A DNA stretch of 20,105 nucleotides from JADJVL01 sp039812765 (GTDB lineage: Bacteria; Acidobacteriota; Holophagae; Holophagales; Holophagaceae): the NCBI GenBank assembly GCA_039812765.1, contig JBDIBF010000057.1:1-20105 (forward strand), written 5' to 3'. Shown here piece by piece: positions 1 to 7,932 of this stretch. Position numbers and translations under genes: made by a program. The notes beneath the pieces are model-generated. The model was not told the origin of the DNA. It worked only from the letters and a program-made list of their open reading frames with translations, and searched no databases. Every line of letters begins with the position of its first letter. The stretch's first letter is position 1.

Positions 1-1190
1 AGGGCGTCGCGGAAGGCCGCGGCGTCCACGGGGTGGTCGTCCAGCAGGGCGCGGCGGACGTCGGGTTCGGGCAGGGCGGCGAAGTCGGCGAGGCGGGAGC
101 TGAGCACCGGCAGGGGCAGGCGCGCCCAGGCGGGGTGCACCCGCTCCAGCCGCTGCAGGAGCGCGGCACGGGCGGCGCGCACCATGCGGCTGCCCTGCCC
201 CATGGCCCACATCAGGCGGCCCGTGGCGTCCACGTGCTCCAGCAGGCTGCGCCGCACGGGCTCCGGGGCGGGCAGCACGGGGCCGAGGCGCCGCCAGCCG
301 CGCCAGACCGTCAGGGCCACCAGCACCGCGAGGGCGGCAAGCGGAGCCCAGGCCTCGGCCTTCAGCCAGTCCATCAGGTTCGCCGTGCGCTCGCCCCGCA
401 CCAGCCACACCCGGCCTTCCGGCGGGCGGTCCTTCAGCGTCCAGGCGAGGAAGTCGGCGTGGTCCAGCTTCACCAGGCGGGCGTTCTTCCAGGCGTCCAG
501 GTCCACGAAGATGCGGATGCGCCCGAGGCCGGCCGGCACGTCGAGCCCCACGGCGCCGCGGTGATGTCCCAGGACCCGCACTCCGGCGCGGTGGCTCCGC
601 TCCACCAGCCGCAGGCGCGGCGAGACGTGCACCGTGAAGGGCGGACTTCCGGGCTCCAAATCGAGCCGGGGCTCCCAGAGCACGCGGCGGCGGCGCTCCC
701 AGGCCTCGTCGTCCTCGTCCTCCGCGCGGTGCTCCCGGTCCTGCAGGGGCACCGGCTGCACCTCGAGGCCCAGCCGCTCCAGCAGGTGGTCCTGCAGGGC
801 GAGGGCGCGGCGGGGGCCCTCCTTCCCGGGCTCGCCGGAGGTGGCCAGGCCCTGGGTGGCGTCCACCTCGGCGATGAGCTGGCCGCCCGAGCGGGCGAAG
901 GCCAGCAGGCGGTCCGCCTCCTGGGGCGTGAAGCCCCGCTCCCGGTCCAGCATGATCACCGTGTCCGCGGGCCGCAGGCCGTCCGCGTCCGCGGGCAGGC
1001 CCACCCGCGCCTGGGGATGGCGGCCCAGGGCCTCCAGGAGGAACTGCGCCGCCAGCAGCGGATTGCGCTGGGCCTCGGGCTTGAAGCCCGTGTGGATCCT
1101 TTCCACCTTCCAGGTGGTGTGCCGCAGGACGTACCAGACGCCCAGGCCGAGGAGGCCGAGCACCGCGAGGGCGAGGAGGAGGCGCTTCAC
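1..1190 (-). CDS. DUF4350-type membrane-anchored protein (C-terminus beyond window)
   Basis: The minus-strand frame starts at a GTG (1190-1188) and stays open to the left edge, giving about 396 residues without a stop, so the C-terminus is missing. Seen: a hydrophobic membrane segment at about residues 4-22 right after a Lys-Arg start, a soluble region of about 250 residues, a second membrane segment at about 281-296, and an Arg/Leu-rich tail. The soluble part has the look of DUF4350, a glutamine-amidotransferase-like fold: a strand ending in VIMLDRERG near 78-86, then a helix, then LIAEVDATQG near 105-114. The GTG lies inside the stop codon of the DUF4129 gene (GTGA), which fixes the start and implies translational coupling. 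DUF4350 proteins typically sit beside DUF4129, MoxR ATPase and DUF58 genes. Biochemical function is unknown. The operon context makes the family call fairly safe; the role is not. Confidence 0.8.
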   Translation of the reverse strand, partial: MKRLLLALAVLGLLGLGVWYVLRHTTWKVERIHTGFKPEAQRNPLLAAQFLLEALGRHPQARVGLPADADGLRPADTVIMLDRERGFTPQEADRLLAFARSGGQLIAEVDATQGLATSGEPGKEGPRRALALQDHLLERLGLEVQPVPLQDREHRAEDEDDEAWERRRRVLWEPRLDLEPGSPPFTVHVSPRLRLVERSHRAGVRVLGHHRGAVGLDVPAGLGRIRIFVDLDAWKNARLVKLDHADFLAWTLKDRPPEGRVWLVRGERTANLMDWLKAEAWAPLAALAVLVALTVWRGWRRLGPVLPAPEPVRRSLLEHVDATGRLMWAMGQGSRMVRAARAALLQRLERVHPAWARLPLPVLSSRLADFAALPEPDVRRALLDDHPVDAAAFRDA

Positions 1191-2686
1191 GAAGGCCCTC
1201 CGGCGGACCCACGGAAGTGGCGCGCCCAGCCGTCACAAAGGGCGCGGGCCGCGTCGGTGTCGGGAGCCTCGTGGCGGTAGGCGAGGCGCAGCCAGGCCCC
1301 GGTGAGGCTGGCGAAGAAGTCCGCGCCGGACGCGGGCAGGGCGGCGCCCGCCAGGCGCAGGGCGTCCCCTTCCGTGCTGCCGGCGTGGAGGGCCACGGCG
1401 TGGGCGTGGACCAGGCTGGCCAGCGCCCCGCGGTACAGCAGCGCCAGGGCGGCCCGGGGCTCCCCGGCCTGCCAGAGCCGCCAGGCCGCGGCGCCCACGT
1501 CGTCGGGGAGGCTCTCCGGACGGATGTCGAGGCCGAAGAGGGTGTCCAGGGGCACGGCCTTGCGACGCGGCTGCAGGAGTCCCGCCAGCCGGGCGCGGAA
1601 GTGCCACAGGAGCCACGCCACCGCCGCGAAGAGGGCCGCCACCGCGGCGCCTTTCACGAAGGGCGCCAGCAGCTCCCCGAGCCAGGCCAGGTCGAGGCGC
1701 TCCCGGTTCCGGCGGGGCGCGTCCCGCTTCATCCACTCGGGGATGCGGACTTCCTTCAGCTCGCCGAACTCCTTGCGCTTCATGACCTCGATGGCGGCGC
1801 GCTTCGCCTCCCCCTCGGGGCGGCTGCCCTTCGTGGGCGTGAGCGGATCGTCGGGACGCGGCTCCGGCTTCGCCGCCGGGGGCGGGGCCGCGGGCGGTTT
1901 CTGCTGGGCCCGGAGGGGCCCGATGGCGCAGGCGAGGAGCAGGAGGGCCGCGGCCAGGCGCCGGGCCATGCGCCGGAAGGCCAGCTCGATGTCCCAGCCC
2001 TCCAGGGCCGTGCGGCGGTTGAGGTAGAGGGCGAAGCCCGCGGCGGCGAAGAAGGGCTCCACCAGCAGGGTGGCGGCCACATGCAGGGCCAGCAGGCAGC
2101 GGGGCCCGCCCAGGCTGGTCTCCGACTCGAAGAGCCAGTCGGCCACGTGCAGGTGCGCGGGAAGCAGGATGGCGAGCAGGAGGATGAGGGAGGCCCAGGC
2201 CACCAGCTCGAAGACGAGGCAGATGAGCAGGAGGGCCGAGGCCGCGCCGCCGCCGCTGCGGGCCAGCACCGTCCAGCGCTGGCGGAAGGCCTTCCCCTTC
2301 AGCCCCTCGAGCTGGTGCACCGGCAGGGCCATGGCCCGGGCGGGCGCGAGACGGCGCCAGAGCAGGCCCGCCAGCAGGCCGGTCTTCGGGCCGCGCCGGA
2401 GGTCCCGCAGGGTCTCCCGGGGCGCCGGCACCTGGCCGAAGGTGGCCCGGGCCAGGACGTGGAGGGGCACGCGGTCCAGCAGGGGCTTGAGCCAGCGCCA
2501 GGCGACGAGCCCCCAGAGGGGCGCCTTCCAGAAGGCCAGCAGCACGAGGACGGCCAGGGGCAGCGCCACCGCCAGGAGGGGCGCGTAGACGGCGGCGGCG
2601 TGGCGGCGGAGGAGGGCGAAGCCCAGGTCCACCGCCTCGAAGGGGCGGCGGGGACGCACGGCCACCTGCAGGTCCTCAACCCGCAT
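1187..2686 (-). CDS. DUF4129 domain multi-pass membrane protein
   Basis: This 499-residue protein has predicted membrane segments near residues 32-53, 150-176, 198-221, 244-260 and 345-362. A Pro/Ala/Lys-rich linker (about 262-290) follows the fourth segment, and a predicted non-membrane region separates it from the last one. The C-terminal soluble part (about 380-490) matches the DUF4129 pattern, with a helix reading AAWRLWQAGEPRAALALLYRGAL followed by His/Ala-rich helices. DUF4129 is a conserved domain of unknown function found in operons with transglutaminase-like, MoxR or DUF58 genes. The ATG at 2686 lies inside the end of the SpoIIM-family gene (11-base overlap), and the TGA stop overlaps the next GTG by four bases. 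The N-terminal half is long for a DUF4129 protein and I do not recognise a separate domain in it. Family call firm; function unknown. Confidence 0.82.
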   Translation of the reverse strand: MRVEDLQVAVRPRRPFEAVDLGFALLRRHAAAVYAPLLAVALPLAVLVLLAFWKAPLWGLVAWRWLKPLLDRVPLHVLARATFGQVPAPRETLRDLRRGPKTGLLAGLLWRRLAPARAMALPVHQLEGLKGKAFRQRWTVLARSGGGAASALLLICLVFELVAWASLILLLAILLPAHLHVADWLFESETSLGGPRCLLALHVAATLLVEPFFAAAGFALYLNRRTALEGWDIELAFRRMARRLAAALLLLACAIGPLRAQQKPPAAPPPAAKPEPRPDDPLTPTKGSRPEGEAKRAAIEVMKRKEFGELKEVRIPEWMKRDAPRRNRERLDLAWLGELLAPFVKGAAVAALFAAVAWLLWHFRARLAGLLQPRRKAVPLDTLFGLDIRPESLPDDVGAAAWRLWQAGEPRAALALLYRGALASLVHAHAVALHAGSTEGDALRLAGAALPASGADFFASLTGAWLRLAYRHEAPDTDAARALCDGWARHFRGSAGGPS

Positions 2687-3653
2687 GGCGGTCCTTCCGG
2701 CGGAAGGTCCGCCCCACCAGCAGGAAGTAGGCCGCCACCACCAGGGCCATGACGAGCCCGAAGCCGATCTTCACCGGGAAGGGCAGCGCGGCGTTGGAGG
2801 ACCAGAAGGCCTCCACGAAGGCGGCCATGAGGGTCATGGCGGCGGTTCCATACAGCATCCGCACCGAGACCCCGGCCGCCTCCCGCAGGGCCTCGCGCCG
2901 GGTGCGGCGGCCGGGCGCGAGGAGGGCGAAGCCCAGCTTCATGCCGGCGGCGCCGGCCAGCACGGCGCCGGTGAGCTCCAGGGCGCTGTGCCCCGCCACG
3001 AAGCCGTAGAAGGTGCGCGCGAGGCCGGCGTTCACCAGGTGGCCTTCCACGGTCCCGAAGTGCAGGCCGTTGAAGACCAGGAAGAGCATGGTCCCCACCC
3101 CCAGGAAGATGCCCCAGGCGAAGCAGCGGAAGTCCAGGCCGATGTTGTTGCGGATGTAGAAGCCGAACATGGCCACGTCCGTGTCCGCCTCGCGGCCCGG
3201 ACCCAGGCTGTCGCGGTCGGGGCGGTACATGTCCTCGAAGCGGGCCAGGTCGGTGGGGTCCATGACGAGGTAGGCGGCCTCGGGGCGGTGGCGCACCCAC
3301 AGGCCCATGGCGGCGTAGGGCCCGTAGAGCAGGAGGCTGGCGAGGGCCACCAGGCGCCATTCCCGGCGGACGAGGCGCGGGAAGTCCTCGCGGACGTAGC
3401 GCAGCCACGCGGACTGCAGGCGGGCCTGGCTGCCGTGGAGGCGCTGGTGGGCGCGCAGCACGAGGCCGTTGAGCCGCTCCTGCAGCGCGAGGCTGTAGCC
3501 CCGCTCCCGCGCCAGGGCCAGATGGCCGCAGACCTGCCGGTAGAGGTGGGGGATGTCCCGGTCGTCGGGGCCTTCGGGGGCGGGCCGGTCTAGCCAGGCC
3601 TCCAGGGCCCGCCAGCGGGACTCGAAAGCCACGGTGAAGTCCTCCTGCTTCAC
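2676..3653 (-). CDS. SpoIIM/DUF95-family integral membrane protein
   Basis: This 325-residue protein has a charged, helical N-terminal region (about 1-95), then membrane segments near 101-120, 176-197, 213-238, 262-282 and 292-313. The SpoIIM-family signature is present: FGFYIRNNIGLDFRCFAWGI (about 163-182) followed by NGLHFG (195-200) and GHSALELTG (221-229). SpoIIM acts in Bacillus engulfment, but homologues are widespread in non-sporulating bacteria, where they sit in MoxR/DUF58/DUF4129 operons. No other sporulation gene is visible here, so a sporulation role should not be inferred. The start is GTG at 3653 because it overlaps the stop of the RDD gene (GTGA) and gives a sensible N-terminus; the frame stays open upstream but runs through the RDD gene. 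It ends 11 bases inside the DUF4129 gene. Confidence 0.86.
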   Translation of the reverse strand: MKQEDFTVAFESRWRALEAWLDRPAPEGPDDRDIPHLYRQVCGHLALARERGYSLALQERLNGLVLRAHQRLHGSQARLQSAWLRYVREDFPRLVRREWRLVALASLLLYGPYAAMGLWVRHRPEAAYLVMDPTDLARFEDMYRPDRDSLGPGREADTDVAMFGFYIRNNIGLDFRCFAWGIFLGVGTMLFLVFNGLHFGTVEGHLVNAGLARTFYGFVAGHSALELTGAVLAGAAGMKLGFALLAPGRRTRREALREAAGVSVRMLYGTAAMTLMAAFVEAFWSSNAALPFPVKIGFGLVMALVVAAYFLLVGRTFRRKDRHAG

Positions 3654-4372
3654 GGGGCCCCCTTCCCCGCCGCAGCCGGCGCGGCGCGTTCCTCCCGGCG
3701 TCCCACGAGGCCCCGGGCGAAGTCCAGCAGGCGGTTCACGCCTTCCGGCCCGTCGGTTCCCGTGACGGGCTCCGCCAGGGCCGCCAACTCCTCGGCGCGC
3801 TGGGGCGAGAAGGTCGGCAGGCGCTCGGCGAAGGCCACCACCGCGCGCTGCTCCTCCAGGCTGAGGCGGGTGCGGGGCAGCTCGATCTCGCCCTTGGGGA
3901 GGCGCCGCGGCGGCGACGGCGGTTCCGCGTGCACCACCACCGTGCCCGCGGCGAGGTCGCCCAGGCGCCGGCTGTCGCGGGTCATCAGCATGGAGAGCAG
4001 GCCCGCCCCGTAGCAGAGGGGCATGAAGTCCGCGGCCAGCAGGAAGTTCCTCGCCAGGCTCGCGGACCAGGTGACCGGCGCGCCGTCCTCCATCATCACC
4101 CGCAGCCCCGCCACCCGCTTGCCCGGCGTGCGGCCCTGGCCCAGCACCTCGAAGACCACCGGGTAGAACCACTCCGTGAGGAAGACGAGGATGGACCACA
4201 CGCCGAGGCCCGTGCGCCCCAGGAACGCGCAGCCCACGCCGTAGACGATGTAGAGGGCCGCGCGGATGAGGAAATCCCACAGCCACGCCTGGGCGCGGAT
4301 CACCGGCCCCGCCGGCGCGAGGTCGAGGGTGACGCCCTCGGGGGTCTCGATGGCGCGCGTGGTGTCGAGCAT
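3650..4372 (-). CDS. RDD-family membrane protein
   Basis: This 240-residue protein has an RDD domain in the first 150 residues. The conserved Arg (R26) and Asp (D33) lie at the first membrane segment, GQGRTPGKRVAGLRV sits near 78-92, and RRLGDLAAGTVVV near 135-147 is the characteristic closing motif. Membrane segments are visible near 30-50, 56-76 and 105-130. A soluble tail of about 90 residues, rich in Arg, Glu and Ala, follows. RDD proteins are small membrane proteins of mostly unknown function; a few have been implicated in ion exchange, which I cannot test here. The start ATG (4372-4370) shares one base with the stop of the upstream RDD-like gene (TGATG), and the stop overlaps the SpoIIM gene (GTGA), so translation is probably coupled on both sides. 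Confidence 0.86.
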   Translation of the reverse strand: MLDTTRAIETPEGVTLDLAPAGPVIRAQAWLWDFLIRAALYIVYGVGCAFLGRTGLGVWSILVFLTEWFYPVVFEVLGQGRTPGKRVAGLRVMMEDGAPVTWSASLARNFLLAADFMPLCYGAGLLSMLMTRDSRRLGDLAAGTVVVHAEPPSPPRRLPKGEIELPRTRLSLEEQRAVVAFAERLPTFSPQRAEELAALAEPVTGTDGPEGVNRLLDFARGLVGRREERAAPAAAGKGAP

Positions 4373-4959
4373 CAAGGCTTCACCATGACCAGGCCCGCGA
4401 GCCGGTCGCGCAGGGTGCGCCGAGAGACGCCCCGCGCCGAGGCCAGGTCCGCGAGGTGGAACATGGGCCCCGCCGAGGCGATCAGGAGCCCGGCAGGAAG
4501 GGACTTCGCCCACAGGAGCGCCGCAATGGGGGGCGCGAAGAGGAGGATCGCCCCTGGCACCCACCAAGCCAGCCAGATCCGGAGGAAACGGGCGGAGGCC
4601 CCGTCCCGGGCGCGCAGGAAGCGGTAACCGAACAGCCGCATCGGCAGGGTGGCGGAGGCACGAGCCAGTCGGGACAGCGACCAGCCCAGGTAGGCGGCGA
4701 AGGCAAGGAGGGTGAGGAGCGGGAGGATCAGGACGGCCATTCCCTGGGAGTTCCGGGCGAGGAGGGCCGCGACCACGGCCGTGGTGATGGTCCAAACCAT
4801 GTACGCGCCTGCCGGCAGGAGGAACCCGATGAGGGCGAGGAGGGCCCGATGGAGCATGGAGGGGCGGGGAACACACAGCGCCTCCCGCCCTGGGGCGGGG
4901 TCGGGATCGAGAAGCCCCGCCGCTGGCGGCGCATAGGGGTTGTCGGCGTCGTGAACCAT
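4372..4959 (-). CDS. Divergent RDD-like membrane protein, first gene of the operon
   Basis: This 195-residue protein starts at ATG 4959. Its N-terminus has the NPYAPP motif that often precedes small multi-pass membrane proteins. Hydrophobic segments lie near 38-68, 75-97, 125-150 and 153-170. The C-terminus, RRTLRDRLAGLVMVKP, resembles the RDD closing motif (rDrlagt.vv), while the N-terminal Arg/Asp pair is not clear. I read it as a degenerate RDD relative that may pair with the true RDD protein next to it. No exact function is recognised. It is the promoter-proximal gene of the minus-strand operon and ends one base into the RDD start codon (TGATG). A TANNNT box lies 13 bases upstream of the ATG. 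Confidence 0.72.
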   Translation of the reverse strand: MVHDADNPYAPPAAGLLDPDPAPGREALCVPRPSMLHRALLALIGFLLPAGAYMVWTITTAVVAALLARNSQGMAVLILPLLTLLAFAAYLGWSLSRLARASATLPMRLFGYRFLRARDGASARFLRIWLAWWVPGAILLFAPPIAALLWAKSLPAGLLIASAGPMFHLADLASARGVSRRTLRDRLAGLVMVKP

Positions 4960-5072
4960 GCGGGAAAGCCCGAGTCTAGCGGGTTCCGTGGATGTCCGCC
5001 GAGCCGGGGGAAGGATCCCTTGCCCTGATCCCGGTAGACTGTGCGTTTCTGGATTTGACGGCCCCCCGACCC
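4960..5072. promoter_or_regulatory. Divergent promoter region between the RDD-like operon and arcC
   Basis: Two identical TAGACT hexamers face opposite ways. One is on the minus strand at 4978-4973, 13 bases before the RDD-like ATG. The other is on the plus strand at 5035-5040, 32 bases before the arcC ATG. Both fit a -10 box of the TANNNT type. No good -35 hexamer stands at 16-18 bases from either, so these are inferred promoters only. Confidence 0.4.
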
Positions 5073-6050
5073 ATGCCCTTCCGAGCGCGACCCTCCGACT
5101 CCGGCCCCCGGCCCGTGGCCCTGCTGGCCATCGGCGGAAACGCCCTGCTGCGGGAAGGCGAGAAGGGCCTGCAGGAAGAGCAGCTCGAGAACGCCCGGGA
5201 CTGCGCGGAGATGCTGGCCCGCGTCGTGGCCCAGGGCTACGCGCTCTGCGTGGTGCACGGCAACGGGCCCCAGGTGGGCAACCTGCTCATCCAGCAGGAC
5301 GCGGCCTTCAACCAGATACCGCCCTACACCCTGGACATCTGCGGCGCCATGACCCAGGGCTCCATGGGCTACATGCTGGAGCGGATGCTCGTCAACCGCC
5401 TGCGCTTCGAGCGCCTGGACACGCCGGTGACGAGCCTGCTCACGGAAGTGGTGGTGGACAAGCACGACCCGGGCTTCGAGCATCCGACCAAGCCCGTGGG
5501 CCCCTTCTATCCCGAGTTCCGCGCCGTGGAGCTGATGCGGACGAAGAAGTGGAAGATGAAGGAGGACAGCGGCCGGGGCTGGCGCAAGGTGGTCCCCTCG
5601 CCCAAGCCCATCGAGATCGTCCAGCTCGGCGCCATCAAGGCCCTGCTGGAGGAGGGCCACTGCGTCATCGCCGGCGGCGGGGGCGGGATTCCGGTGATCC
5701 GCGACGCATCGGGCTACCTCGTGGGCGTGGAGGCCGTCATCGACAAGGACCGCCTCAGCGCCCTCCTCGCCGCCCAGCTGGGCGCCGAGCTCTACATCAT
5801 CCTCACGGGGATCGAGAAGGTGGCCCTGGACTTCGGCAAGCCCACCCAGCGCTGGATCGACCGCATGCCCGCCGCCGAGGCGCGGCGGCACCTCGCCGAG
5901 GGCCAGTTCCCTCCCGGCTCCATGGGCCCGAAGATCGAGAGCGCCCTGGCCTTCCTCGACGGCGGCGGCCGCGAGGTGCTCATCACCACCGCCGAATCCC
6001 TGAAGCACGGCGACCCGGAGACGCTGGGCACCCGCCTCGTGCGGGATTGA
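5073..6050 (+). CDS. arcC: Carbamate kinase
   Basis: Carbamate kinase catalyses the reversible transfer between carbamoyl phosphate plus ADP and carbamate plus ATP. It is cytosolic, and catabolic when it makes ATP. The 325-residue product has the family's usual length and motifs: LLAIGGNALL (17-26), VHGNGPQVGNLL (61-72), CGAMTQGSMGYM (90-101), VVDKHDP (127-133, with the nucleotide-site Lys130), KPVGPFY (140-146), AGGGGGIPV (200-208), VEAVIDKDRLSALLA (219-233, Lys225) and GSMGPKIESAL (282-292). I chose ATG 5073. An in-frame ATG at 4992 would add 27 residues ahead of the conserved fold and would lie upstream of the TAGACT box. There is no Shine-Dalgarno at 5073. No arginine deiminase or ornithine carbamoyltransferase gene is adjacent, so the pathway it serves is unresolved. 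Confidence 0.95.
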   Translation: MPFRARPSDSGPRPVALLAIGGNALLREGEKGLQEEQLENARDCAEMLARVVAQGYALCVVHGNGPQVGNLLIQQDAAFNQIPPYTLDICGAMTQGSMGYMLERMLVNRLRFERLDTPVTSLLTEVVVDKHDPGFEHPTKPVGPFYPEFRAVELMRTKKWKMKEDSGRGWRKVVPSPKPIEIVQLGAIKALLEEGHCVIAGGGGGIPVIRDASGYLVGVEAVIDKDRLSALLAAQLGAELYIILTGIEKVALDFGKPTQRWIDRMPAAEARRHLAEGQFPPGSMGPKIESALAFLDGGGREVLITTAESLKHGDPETLGTRLVRD

Positions 6051-6076
6051 AGGCCAGGTCCCGGCCGCGCCGCGAT

Positions 6077-6082
6077 TACCCT
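6077..6082 (+). promoter_or_regulatory. Candidate -10 box (TACCCT) for a leaderless transcript
   Basis: TACCCT ends six bases before the ATG of the pseudouridine synthase gene, the spacing expected if transcription starts at or next to the start codon. No Shine-Dalgarno sequence lies between the box and the ATG, which agrees with leaderless translation. No -35 hexamer is evident. Confidence 0.4.
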
Positions 6083-6088
6083 GGAACC

Positions 6089-6970
6089 ATGGCCGTCCAG
6101 AAGTGGAGCTTCACCGTCGCGCCGGAGGACGAGGGTCTCCGGCTGGACCAGCTCATCTCCCAGCACACGGGGCTGAGCCGCCGCATGGCCCGGGAGGCCC
6201 TGAAGCTCGGGGGCGTGCAGGTGGCGAAGGCCCGGGTCCGGGTGGCCGGCCGCGTGCTGAAGCCCGGCACCGACGTGCGCGTGGCCTTCGACGAGGCCCT
6301 GGGCGCCCTGCCCGACCAGCCCCTGGAGGTCGTCTTCGAGGACGCCTGGCTGCTGGCGGTGAACAAGCCCGCGGGGCTGCCCACCCAGGGGACCTGGGCC
6401 TCGGACCGCCACGACGTGCTCGCCCTCCTGCGGCGCCAGCGGCCGGAGCTCACGCTCTACCTCCAGCACCGCCTCGACCAGGGCACCTCGGGGCTGCTGC
6501 TCCTCTCCAAGGAGGCCGGCGTCAACGCGGCCCTCACCCGGCAGTTCACGGAGCACACCCTGCGCAAGGCCTACCTCGCGCGGGTGTCGAAGGCGATGGA
6601 AGCCGCCTGCGTGGTGGACCGGCCCATCGGCCGGCTGCGGGGCGCGAACCCGGGCCGCTTCGCCTGCGAGGGCGACCTGCTGGAGCCCAAGGCCGCCCGC
6701 ACGCGATTCCGCTCCGCCACGGAGGAGGAGATCCGCGGGCTGGTGCCGGGCCCCTGGGTGGTGGCGGAGCCGGAGACCGGCCGCACCCACCAGATCCGCG
6801 TGCACCTCGCCAGCCTCGGCAACCCGGTGCGGGGGGACCGGCTCTACGGCGGGGCCTCCGACGGCGAGCTCGGGCTGCACGCCTGGCTCCTGGAGTTGGA
6901 CCATCCCGCCACCGGCGAACGCCTGCGCCTCGTCGCCCCGCCCGCCCGCTTCCGGGAGGCCGCCGGGTGA
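6089..6970 (+). CDS. RluA-family RNA pseudouridine synthase
   Basis: This enzyme isomerises uridine to pseudouridine in rRNA or tRNA. The 293-residue protein has an N-terminal S4 RNA-binding domain (about 15-65, including GLRLDQLISQHTGLSRRMAR), as in RluC and RluD. The catalytic domain follows, with HRLDQGTSGLLLLSK (127-141, catalytic Asp130) and GRTHQIRVHL (231-240) with the conserved substrate-site Arg. VNKPAGLPTQ (91-100) is the usual motif II region. ATG 6089 gives the natural N-terminus; the open frame extends further upstream only as an overlap with arcC. Which uridine is modified cannot be told from sequence, so I give no symbol. The TGA stop overlaps the GTG of the lipid kinase gene (GTGA), so the two are translationally coupled. 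Confidence 0.9.
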   Translation: MAVQKWSFTVAPEDEGLRLDQLISQHTGLSRRMAREALKLGGVQVAKARVRVAGRVLKPGTDVRVAFDEALGALPDQPLEVVFEDAWLLAVNKPAGLPTQGTWASDRHDVLALLRRQRPELTLYLQHRLDQGTSGLLLLSKEAGVNAALTRQFTEHTLRKAYLARVSKAMEAACVVDRPIGRLRGANPGRFACEGDLLEPKAARTRFRSATEEEIRGLVPGPWVVAEPETGRTHQIRVHLASLGNPVRGDRLYGGASDGELGLHAWLLELDHPATGERLRLVAPPARFREAAG

Positions 6971-7932
6971 CGCCGCTGCCGCTCCTCTTCAACCCCCGGT
7001 CCGGTCCCCGGGGCAAGGATCCCGACGCCCTGATGCGACGGCTGCCGCCCACGGTCCGGGCGCGCGTCCAGCCCCAGGTCTTCGAGGCGCCCTACGACTT
7101 CGGGCCCGCCATCGCCCAGGCCCTCGCCGCGAAAGGGCCGCTCCTGGTGTGGGGGGGCGACGGCACCATCCATCACGCCGGACGGGCCCTGCTGGCGGCG
7201 GGCTGCCCCGTGCCCCTGGGCGCCATCCCTGGCGGCAGCGGGAACGGCCTCGTGCGGGGCCTGCGCACGCCCCTGGAGCCCGCCGGGGCGGTGCAGCGGC
7301 TGCTGGAGGGTCGGGAGCTGGCCATGGACGTGGGCCTCCTGGACGGCGAGCCTTTCCTCAACCTCTGCGGCACCGGCTTCGAGGCCACGGTGGCCCACGC
7401 CTTCGAGGGCGGCCGGGGGCGCGGCTTCTCGGGCTACGCCCGCACCTGCCTGCGCCTCTACCGCACCGAACGGGACCTGGACCTGGCCTGGGAGGCGGAC
7501 CTGCCCCCTGCCCCGGTCCCTGACAGCCGGCGCCCGGCCACCCGGACCGCCAGGCTCCGGGCCGCCTGGACCGGGGAGGCACCTGCCCCGCCCTCCCGGG
7601 CCTGGAGCCTCTGCTTCGCGGTGCTCCCCCAGTACGGCTCAGGACTGTGGATCGCCCCGGGAGCCGATCCCACGGATGGCGTGCTCCGTTGGGTACGGCT
7701 CCACCGCCCGGGGCCCCTCGATTTGCTCACCGCCCTTCCCGCCCTTTTCCGGGAAGGTGGCAGAACGCCGCTCCGCGAGGAGGGATGCCTCATCCGCGCC
7801 CGCCTGACCCTGGACCGGACGATGCCATGGCACATGGACGGAGAGGCCGTCGCGCCCCGGGACCGCGCCGAGTTGGCGCTTCGGACCCGCGCCTTCCGCA
7901 TGCAGGTGACCGGCGCCTGTCCCTGGACCTAG
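6967..7932 (+). CDS. Diacylglycerol-kinase-family lipid kinase
   Basis: This 321-residue protein of the DAGK/YegS/DgkB class would phosphorylate a lipid alcohol such as diacylglycerol with ATP. Seen: the phosphate-binding GGDGT (63-67) in the context LLVWGGDGTIHH, then GAIPGGSGNGLVRGL (85-99), then the second lobe with MDVGLLDGEPFLNLCGTGFEA (120-140) and a C-terminal WHMDGEAV motif typical of the family. Start is GTG 6967, four bases inside the upstream stop. A Pro/Arg/Ala-rich stretch (about 179-205) between the lobes looks like a lineage-specific insertion. The end is convergent with a small minus-strand ORF: both TAG stops lie in one CTAG at 7929-7932. Exact lipid substrate unknown. Confidence 0.88.
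   Translation: MTPLPLLFNPRSGPRGKDPDALMRRLPPTVRARVQPQVFEAPYDFGPAIAQALAAKGPLLVWGGDGTIHHAGRALLAAGCPVPLGAIPGGSGNGLVRGLRTPLEPAGAVQRLLEGRELAMDVGLLDGEPFLNLCGTGFEATVAHAFEGGRGRGFSGYARTCLRLYRTERDLDLAWEADLPPAPVPDSRRPATRTARLRAAWTGEAPAPPSRAWSLCFAVLPQYGSGLWIAPGADPTDGVLRWVRLHRPGPLDLLTALPALFREGGRTPLREEGCLIRARLTLDRTMPWHMDGEAVAPRDRAELALRTRAFRMQVTGACPWT

Noticed and set aside
33..3593. Long plus-strand open frames opposite the DUF4350, DUF4129 and SpoIIM genes.
   Set aside because: Their products are low-complexity Gly/Gln/Arg/Glu-rich sequences with no domain. The minus-strand frames have membrane segments, family motifs and start-stop overlaps.
2676..3653. SpoIIM homologue as evidence for sporulation.
   Set aside because: The family is widespread in non-sporulating bacteria in MoxR/DUF58 operons, and no other sporulation gene is present here.
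4728..6008. A 426-codon minus-strand open frame across arcC and the divergent promoter region.
   Set aside because: It runs antisense to all the carbamate kinase motifs and has no ribosome site or recognisable domain.
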